Source: Daedaleopsis sinensis (lineage: Eukaryota; Basidiomycota; Agaricomycetes; Polyporales; Polyporaceae). From it: a stretch of 64,000 bases of DNA. The notes under the pieces were generated by a model that was not told the origin of the DNA, did no database searches, and saw only the letters and a program-made list of their open reading frames with translations. Shown here piece by piece: positions 57,767 through 64,000 of the stretch. The stretch spans positions 4,154,001-4,218,000 of the forward strand of contig CM066300.1 of assembly GCA_033807695.1 (NCBI GenBank), read 5' to 3'. The first letter of the stretch is position 1. Every line of letters starts with the position of its first letter. The position numbers were made by a program, and so were the translations under genes.

Positions 57767-58779
57767 TCCGTGCCTCTCGCCGTTCACGCCAGCCTCCGCG
57801 CACGGCGTGGACGATGGAGCGCTTGTTGCACGAGCGTGCTATCGCGCTCGAGCACGCGCTCGACCGTTCCACAAAATCCACATATTCATCCGCTCTAAAC
57901 TCGTACCTCACCTTTTGCTCCATGCACAACTTTCCTATAAACCCTACAGAAAACATGCTTAGCCTATACGTTATCTATCAATCCCACCACATAGAACCGC
58001 GCTCCGTCGACTCATACCTATCCGGCATTTGCAGCGAACTCGAAGCTTTCTACCCAGAAGTCCGCCGAGCGCGCAAAGCGCCGCTCGTAGCGCGCACGCT
58101 ACAAGGCGCCAAACGTTTATACAGCAAGCCGGTCTCCCGCAAAATGCCTCTCGCGCGCGACGACGTCGAGCGCGTCCGCCTCGCTCTCCTGCCTAGCAAT
58201 AGCTTCGACGACATTCTATTCCTCGCCCAGTTCACCACCGGCTTCCACGCCCTGCTTCGTCTCGGGGACCTCGTCTGGCCCGATCGCAAGGACCTTCGCT
58301 CCTTCGACAAGATCTCCAGGCGGGCGTCTGCCGTCGTGGGAACCGACAGTTTCAGTTTCGACCTCCGACGGCACAAAGCAGACCGCCACTTCGAAGGGAA
58401 CAACGTCCTCATCTCCACCGCAGTTCATGGGGATACTGCGCTTCTAGCTTTCAAACGGTACCTCGCTGTCCGCGACCGCCTCTATCCATGCCGCGCCGAG
58501 CTTTGGATAACACGCGACGGCTCGATTCCGAACCGCGCCTGGTTTCTACGCCGGCTGCGCGTGTTCTTCCCACCGTCGTCGCACATCAGCGGCCACTCCA
58601 TGCGAGCCGGGGGGGCCACAGCACTCGCTATCGCTGGCGTGCCCGCCTCCTCCATTCAAGCTATCGGCAGGTGGTCGTCCGAAGCATGGCAAGCGTACAT
58701 TAGAAAACACCCTCTGATCGTTCACGCACTCATGATCGCGGAGCGACAACTTATCCCTCCCGGGGCACCACCGCCGTAG
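57763..58779 (+). CDS. Tyrosine recombinase of the Ngaro element
   Basis: 338 residues, starting at the ATG that overlaps the RT stop by four bases. The N-terminal core-binding part is LDRSTKSTYSSALNSYLTFC, NMLSLYVIYQSH, SVDSYLSGICSELEAF. Catalytic part: Arg in FHALLRLGDLVWP (ARLGD-like box), Lys region SFDLRRHKADRHF, the HxxR box SGHSMRAGGATALA, and the nucleophile Tyr in GRWSSEAWQAYIRKHP. All four key positions are present. It carries out integration by site-specific strand exchange instead of a DDE integrase. Ends PPGAPPP. Confidence 0.93.
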   Translation: MIRASRRSRQPPRTAWTMERLLHERAIALEHALDRSTKSTYSSALNSYLTFCSMHNFPINPTENMLSLYVIYQSHHIEPRSVDSYLSGICSELEAFYPEVRRARKAPLVARTLQGAKRLYSKPVSRKMPLARDDVERVRLALLPSNSFDDILFLAQFTTGFHALLRLGDLVWPDRKDLRSFDKISRRASAVVGTDSFSFDLRRHKADRHFEGNNVLISTAVHGDTALLAFKRYLAVRDRLYPCRAELWITRDGSIPNRAWFLRRLRVFFPPSSHISGHSMRAGGATALAIAGVPASSIQAIGRWSSEAWQAYIRKHPLIVHALMIAERQLIPPGAPPP

Positions 58780-59091
58780 AATCCGCCCCCAAAACAACCG
58801 GTGTCGAGATCAAAATCTGGCACCGCGGCCTTCATCTGGAAAACTCCCCCGAGCTAATTAGCGCAAATGAGCCAAACATAGTGCTCAATTATCGATAAGT
58901 ATCGCTATAAATCCATCTGATATAAGTAGTCACGATTAGCTATGTCCCCCTGCTAAATAGCAGGTTATAGCAATACTTTTACGAGACTTTTCGAAACTAT
59001 TCACCAATAGTGCAGGACTTGATTGCTAATTTCACGCATAGCACACTCACGAGATTGCATGGACAGGTTATATATTATATTTGAGCTAATG

Positions 59092-59113
59092 AACAACAAC
59101 AACAACAACAACA
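59092..59113 (+). repeat. (AAC)n microsatellite
   Basis: Seven aac units inside the nested element. Confidence 0.85.
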
Positions 59114-59189
59114 GTATAGTACTACTAGCTAGTATACTAAGTACCTACATGTTTGTGTAAGGAGGATGGCGAGCACAGGAGATGACTCG

Positions 59190-60011
59190 GACGAGATAGG
59201 TGGGCAGATAGTCAGCACGCACTGGTGGGTTCATACTCTTGCACGGATGATGTCGTTGCGGGACATCAGGATACGAGTGAGTGAGGGAGAGGACGTACAC
59301 CGCCTGAGGGCTCGTAGCTGTCGAGGATACTGCATGCACGTGAGTGGAGCATCACGAGCAGTACTGTACTTACAGCCCGGGCATGTCCTGTAGACGGACA
59401 TTGTGCTTCTTTAGCACACCGTGGACGATCAGTTTTGAGCTGCCCTTCAACGCAGACACAAGCGGCGGTTTTTGAGCAGGACATTGGGGAGTACAGTGCT
59501 TGTGTTTGCCCTGAGTGCGGTCAGTGGATGCCGGGTGAGGACGGAGTGCGGGTGGCAACCTTGCTCTTTGGTGAAATGTTGTGGGGAGAACACAAGCTGG
59601 ATGTCTGCAGGGGATGAGCGGCGAAGAGAGCAAGCAGAGACTAATCAGGACGTACTTGCACGCCGGTGCTCCGTCTGGTCCGCGCACCGCGAGCCACCCC
59701 AGCGGCACGTGCGTAGGTGCACACTCGACGAGCTGCTGCCAGAGGGCCACCATCAGCTGGCACGCCTGGTAGACGGCCATGACATCTGCGCCCGCGAGGT
59801 CGAGGGACAGGGACGGGCGGCCGCTCCTCCGAGTCGGGGGTCTCGTCAATCGGAGGCTGTAGGGCCTTTGCGAGTGGGCCGTTGGCTTTGGGGGTAGACC
59901 AGAACAAGCGGAATGCGACAGCAGCCATCGCCAGACAGCAGTAGATGTAGAGGGGAGGAGAGAGAGCGGAGGAGGGTGGCGGATGGAGAGAACTTGATGA
60001 GAACAAGCCAA
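59190..60011 (-). pseudogene. Unidentified gene fragment carried by the nested element
   Basis: Coding-like stretches on the minus strand lie in different frames: MAAVAFRLFWSTPKANGPLA and LQPPIDETPDSEE (about 59929-59825), then SLSLDLAGADVMAVYQACQL and CAPTHVPLGWLAVRGPDGAP (about 59812-59660), a possible GT-AG intron (gtacgt ... ctgcag), then DIQLVFSPQHFTKEQGCHPH (about 59605-59545), and SSKLIVHGVLKKHNVRLQDM (about 59445-59390). At least one frame change between these blocks cannot be explained by splicing. It looks like a captured and decayed host gene; I do not recognise the family. Confidence 0.4.
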
Positions 60012-60531
60012 GTCAAGCAGAACGGATGCCAGCGCACTGGCGCTTACGCACTGATGGGAGCACGTGAGTTTTTAGGGCCGGTGTAAATCGACTTGTGTGC
60101 TTCGACTTACTGGCTCCCTTTACATTTCCAACCTGTTCACTTGAATTCAAACAGTTTCAAGCATGTAGACAATGTTGTTTGGAGTCAGAAGCATGTAGCC
60201 GGCTATGTAAGGCATTGACTATACTAATGCACTTTTCATTTCACGGAATATGGAAACTTTAGCATTCGAGTAGTCATATATAGCAAAACTAAGACTTGTA
60301 TGCGCTATAGTAGTACCAATAGTGCTACTCTACCATCACATATTGCTAATTAGCCAGGGGGAGTTTTCCAGATGTTCGCACCCCCCAAAAAATCCGGCGT
60401 CGAGATCAACCTCTGGCGCCGGAGCTCCAACGAGCACTCCCATCCCTTCGTCTCCTTCGTTTCACTATATCATCTACAACACAAACCACACAACACATCA
60501 TTTCTTTCCTTTCCCTTTCTTTTTAGTCTTT

Positions 60532-60668
60532 TAGCGTTCGTGCTCGTGTACTGTGAAATCAACACACATTAGTCGTCCCGCGCGCCCGCGCGCGCGGGCG
60601 ACTGTGCTCTACTACATCTCCCGGCTTGCACAGCCCGCATCCACAGGACAGGAAGCGCGAAGGATTTG
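60532..60668 (+). repeat. Split direct repeat B1
   Basis: 137 bp, directly adjacent to A2, nearly identical to B2. It contains the inverted repeat cgcgcgcccgcgcgcgcgggcg. Confidence 0.92.
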
Positions 60669-60964
60669 TCGAGTTTAAAGTATGTTTTTCACTAGTCTAA
60701 TCATCGCGCGCACACCGCGCGCTCGCGGGCGCCATCACACGGCAGCTCGCGCGCGAGCCTGCCTCTTTCGGACATCCGCCGCGCTCGGCACGACGCCGCC
60801 GCCACATTCACTAGTAAGCGTGAGCGAGAGCTGAGAGAGGGGTCCTCACCTCTCTTTCTCTCCCCTTACGCTCGCTAGGTGAGCGCGGCTGGCAACGTCC
60901 ATCGAGCGTCCACTGACCTCTCTTTCTCTCCCCGCGCGCTCGCTAGTCCTGTGGAATTTAGCTA
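60669..60964 (+). repeat. Split direct repeat A2
   Basis: 296 bp copy of A1, with a few substitutions such as cgacgcc for cggcgcc, cctcac for cttcac and cgcgcgc for ttacgc. Confidence 0.92.
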
Positions 60965-61006
60965 CCCACCGTCCGCTTCCCTTGTATACATGTACATACT
61001 CTCGAC

Positions 61007-61143
61007 TAGCGTTCGTGCTCGTGTACTGTGAAATCAACACACATTAGTCGTCCCGCGCGCCCGCGCGCGCGGGCGACTGTGCTCTACTACATCTCCCGGC
61101 TTGCACAGCCCGCCTCCACAGGACAGGAAGCGCGAAGGATTTG
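61007..61143 (+). repeat. Split direct repeat B2, right end of the retroelement
   Basis: 137 bp copy of B1; one clear difference (cgcctcc against cgcatcc). Confidence 0.92.
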
Positions 61144-62217
61144 ATCCATGTACTTATGATGTACAAAAGTTGTTCTCAGCCATAATATGTGTATCAAACA
61201 ACACAGTATCTCCCTGTTTGCCTTGTCGACCAGGTATGTAGCTTAGGATTAGGACTGCTTAAGACGAGTCGAATTCGGAGAAGTTCTTGGCGAACTAGTA
61301 CTAGTAAGTAACCGCTGAGCGCTGGGCGCCAATCCAAGGACGAGGCCGCCGACACCGTGACGTACTCCCGCCCATTAGTACGTGGCCAGCGCTGGCCAGC
61401 CGTTGGTCCCCTTGTTTCGTTACTCCTCTTCAACAGCGACAAATTAATCCAATTTCCACAGAGAGTACATTAGTACGTACTCTGCCTTAACGGCCGAAAT
61501 CTTCCTCAACGAGGCCAACCGGTGAGTGTATGAGCTTCAAGTTATCATGGCTCTGGAAATCTTCTAATAGCTCGAGTGCAAGCGTGTGTACTAGTACCAG
61601 TCACATTCGTCGGCGCAGTGAGCGACGTTTTAACGTTGATTTGATCCAGACTCGAACCAGTCGATCGGGGGAGTACATACGAGACGGGAGGCCCTTCACG
61701 GCTTGTGGCGTTGATGGACCCGAACGGATGGGGACGAGCCTAACGTTGATCGATCGTTGACGTGTTGAAATATCGAGGTTTTCACTGGGTTGATCATAGG
61801 CTCGTAACCAGCCGTTCGGGTCCATCAACGCCACAAGCCGTCGAGTCTAGGTTGATCATCATGTTCCTCAGGCCTCAGGTTTCGCGTTATCTCAGACCAG
61901 GCAAGCACCGGGCAGCACGATTCTTATGCTTATCCCTTTAATCAAGCAGAAAGCCTCGGCTGGACCGTCAGAATCTCGCGGGAGAAGAGGAGACCCTTCG
62001 AAGACACTCGGGTAATGCGGTACAGTAGTTCAGAGCGACTAAGAAGACTGAATCAAACGCGAATTTGGAATCTACCGAAAATATGTGGCAAGTTCCACGT
62101 CGGAAGGGCCGGCGTATCGCTACTTGCATCCATAAAGGCGGGAGGTCGGCGTAAGTATTTGGTCGACTTCGGAGGCCCTCTCACAGACTACTTACTTCCA
62201 CCTTCGACAATTGCCAT
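61144..62217. other. Intergenic region upstream of P450 D
   Basis: 1.07 kb with a palindromic pair (separate entry) and no supportable ORF; presumed promoter of the P450 at its right end. Confidence 0.5.
61699..61840. repeat. 29-bp perfect inverted repeat with 84-bp loop
   Basis: cggcttgtggcgttgatgga... at 61699-61727 and its exact complement at 61812-61840. The flanks extend the pairing imperfectly (agactcga about 61650 with tcgagtct about 61840). Confidence 0.88.
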
Positions 62218-64000
62218 GGTTGACACTCAGGCCGTGCTCTACGCTCTGCTCGCAATTGCTGTAGCGATTTATGTGGTCCGTTGGCGCACGCACCCAGTAC
62301 GTACCCCCCTCTCGTCTACGAGAACCCCTCTATTGACACCGGGGACGGACAGCTGAATGCGATTCCCGCCGTAGGCGGCCCCTCGGCGCCGCTGTTGTCG
62401 TTCTACACTTCATTCAACATGCTGCTTCACGGGAAAGACCTTATTATGGAAGGATACCAGAAGGTGCGTTTGTGATTCTTTCCCTGTTCCTTTATCGCTA
62501 TGCTAATTCCCGGACTCGCTTTATTCGCAGTACTACGGCTCCGCGTTCAAGATTGCCTTGCCCGATCAGTGGGTCGTTGTCATGTGTGGATCGCGGTTGT
62601 TAGACGAAATGAGGAAGCTTCCGGACGAAGATTTGTCGTTCCATGACGGAATAGAAGCGGTGCGTTCGTTTGCACTCGAGTCGAGATGGGTTCAAGGTGA
62701 TGGTAAACACTCCCGTTAGCTTCTCCAAAGCAGGTTTACGCTGGGGAAGAGCGCGACCGACAACAGTTTCCATGTCGACATTATCAGGGAGAAGCTCATG
62801 CGGACTCTCGTCGTAGTCATGCCGGATGTTGTCGACGAGTTGATGGCTGCAATATCGGACTATATTCCTGTCAAGGACAACAACGGTGCGTGTCGCTTGT
62901 GTATGTTATTGTGGCCGGTCACTGCGAGTGCTGATTGTCGCGCAGAGTGGGTCACTATCAACGCTTTGGAGTCGGTCCACCAAATGGTCGCCCGCACTAG
63001 TAACCGTGTCTTCGTTGGACTTGGACTTTGTACGTTAAATAAGTCAAATCTCTTGTTGAAGTGTCCGCTCATTGAGATATATAGGCCGTAACGAGGAATA
63101 CCTGAAGATGGCCATTCAGTTTGCCTTTGAGATCGTCAAGGATAAGCTCGCCATCAACATGTTACCCCTCGACATCCTGAAAGTGTGGGTGCTCTACGAT
63201 CTCATGAACGATGCATCTGTCTTGAACCGAATAATACCAGTGCGTTCGGCAGGCATCTCAGCAGCGCTAGGAAGAGCATCAGGGAAGCTAGTCCGCTTCT
63301 CCTGCCTATGATTAGAGAGCGTCGAGCACAGCTGCAAGAGCACGGAGACGAATGGCAAGGTAAAGCAGTAAGTCTTCGTTTATCTCCCGTGTGTCTTTAG
63401 GTACTCATGATAGGCTCAGAACGACTTGCTCCAGTGGACTCTTGAGCAGGCAATTCATCGGGGCGACGACGACGAGGCGATCGTAGAGCGCATCCTCTTG
63501 ATCAACTTCGCAAGCATCCACAGCACAGCAAGCGTACGTATGCTCTCAAACTCTGGGCGATAGTGTAATTGAGTTCTCACCCGATGACATTTCGCAGACT
63601 CTCACACAGGCCCTTTTTGATCTCGCTGCGAATCCCGAGTACCTCCAGCCGCTTCGAGAAGAGATTGAGCCTATTGTGGCTGAAAACGGCTGGGAGAAGG
63701 CTGCGCTGCACAAAATGTACAAGGTGGATAGTTTCATCAAGGAATCGTTACGCATGAACGGAATCACCCTTGGTGTGTACACATCCCTGCACTTTTCATG
63801 CTGTGACTAACCTTTGTTTCAGTAACGATGACACGCATAACCAAGAAGGACATAGCTTTCAGCGATGGCACTGTCATCCCGAAGGATACCGTCGTCGTCG
63901 GTGCTATGTACCCGATGCACCATGACGAAGAGTACTACCCCAATGCCGCAGTCTTCGACCCATTCCGCTTCTCACGCATGCGCGAGCAAGACGGCGAAGG
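62218..64000 (+). CDS. Cytochrome P450 monooxygenase D, 3' end beyond the window
   Basis: ATG at 62218: MVDTQAVLYALLAIAVAIYVVRWRTHP, the same anchor-plus-hinge as A-C. Exons follow: IPAVGGPSAPLLSFYTSFNM, DQWVVVMCGSRLLDEMRKLP, EDLSFHDGIEA, LLQSRFTLGKSATDNSFHVD, TSNRVFVGLGL, GRHLSSARKSIREASPLLLP, NDLLQWTLEQAIHRGDDDEA, I-helix LLINFASIHSTAS, ExxR KESLRMNG, and FDPFRFSRMREQDGEG at the edge. The heme-binding exon is outside the window. Closest to P450 C. The splice after DILKV uses an acceptor at about 63240 (aataccag) that restores the AFGRHLSS frame. No disabling change in the visible part. Confidence 0.9.

Larger units (their letters stand above)
58833..60374. mobile_element. 1,542-bp nonautonomous element with 18-bp perfect TIRs, nested in the retroelement
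   Basis: catctggaaaactccccc at 58833-58850 is matched by its exact complement at 60357-60374, and both are followed 2 nt inward by gctaattagc. Inner sequences continue to resemble each other weakly. It interrupts the retroelement between the recombinase stop and B1. No transposase is encoded. No target-site duplication longer than tt could be recognised. Confidence 0.75.
54317..61143 (+). mobile_element. Complete Ngaro-type tyrosine-recombinase (DIRS-order) retrotransposon
   Basis: The order is A1 (54317-54612) - gag - RT/RNase H - tyrosine recombinase - [1.54-kb insert] - B1 (60532-60668) - A2 (60669-60964) - 42-bp spacer - B2 (61007-61143). A1 and A2 are both 296 bp, B1 and B2 both 137 bp, and B1 directly abuts A2. 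This is the split-direct-repeat plan of Ngaro/PAT-like elements. Integration by a recombinase through a circular intermediate explains the lack of a target-site duplication. All three ORFs are open. A1/A2 differ at only a few positions and B1/B2 at about one, so insertion was recent. Confidence 0.92.

Noticed and set aside
58833..60374. Target-site duplication of the nested element
   Set aside because: Flanks share only tt; no convincing 3-9 bp duplication.
1..64000. tRNA or rRNA genes
   Set aside because: None recognised by eye; a tRNAscan run would be decisive.

Overview
The window reads as nuclear DNA of a filamentous basidiomycete, most likely an Agaricomycete of polypore type. The reasons are the many 50-75 nt introns with gtaagt/gtgagt-type donors and nearby ctaat/ctgac branch sequences, a tandem family of microsomal P450s, F-box-like gene families, a Tnp2-type transposase and an Ngaro-type tyrosine-recombinase retroelement. 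The lineage is inferred from gene content; no rRNA or tRNA gene was seen.

Layout. 1-5.8 kb: 3' part of a Tnp2 (CACTA-like) transposase followed by two divergent unrecognised genes, probably element cargo, then a G-rich repeat (5.87-6.06 kb) and about 2 kb without a supportable gene. 8-18.2 kb: housekeeping and secreted-protein genes: a cation-diffusion-facilitator transporter (minus), a tandem pair of secreted acidic proteins sharing a promoter/leader module (plus), an organelle-targeted NADPH:quinone oxidoreductase (minus), a protein tyrosine phosphatase (minus) and, divergent from it, an NR2C2AP-like galactose-binding-fold protein (plus). 18.5-20.9 kb: a type II membrane protein O-fucosyltransferase-like gene, including a 7-nt microexon.

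21.1-23.5 kb holds a near-perfect inverted duplication (two 1,025-bp arms, 301-bp spacer) just upstream of a tandem P450 array (three complete genes, 23.8-31.9 kb). A fourth paralogue starts at 62.2 kb and runs off the window. The 30 kb between them holds a 23-bp x 9 tandem repeat, F-box-like and unrecognised genes (33.8-44.3 kb), one very large multi-exon gene (45.8-53.1 kb) and a retroelement (54.3-61.1 kb).

The most unusual object is the 45.8-53.1 kb gene. Spliced by hand, it reads without a stop as one protein of about 2,040 residues: AT-hook-like N-terminus, MULE-type DDE transposase, SWIM zinc finger with a duplicated second half, then two Ulp1-like (C48) cysteine protease domains. The retroelement is also complete: gag, RT/RNase H and tyrosine recombinase ORFs lie between exact-length split direct repeats (A1 - ORFs - B1A2 - B2), with a separate 1.54-kb TIR element inserted in its 3' region.

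Exon boundaries were worked out by eye from splice signals and reading frame. Where total exon length closes in frame (2963-1673, 17587-18154, 20939-18521, 44309-42693) confidence in the model is high.
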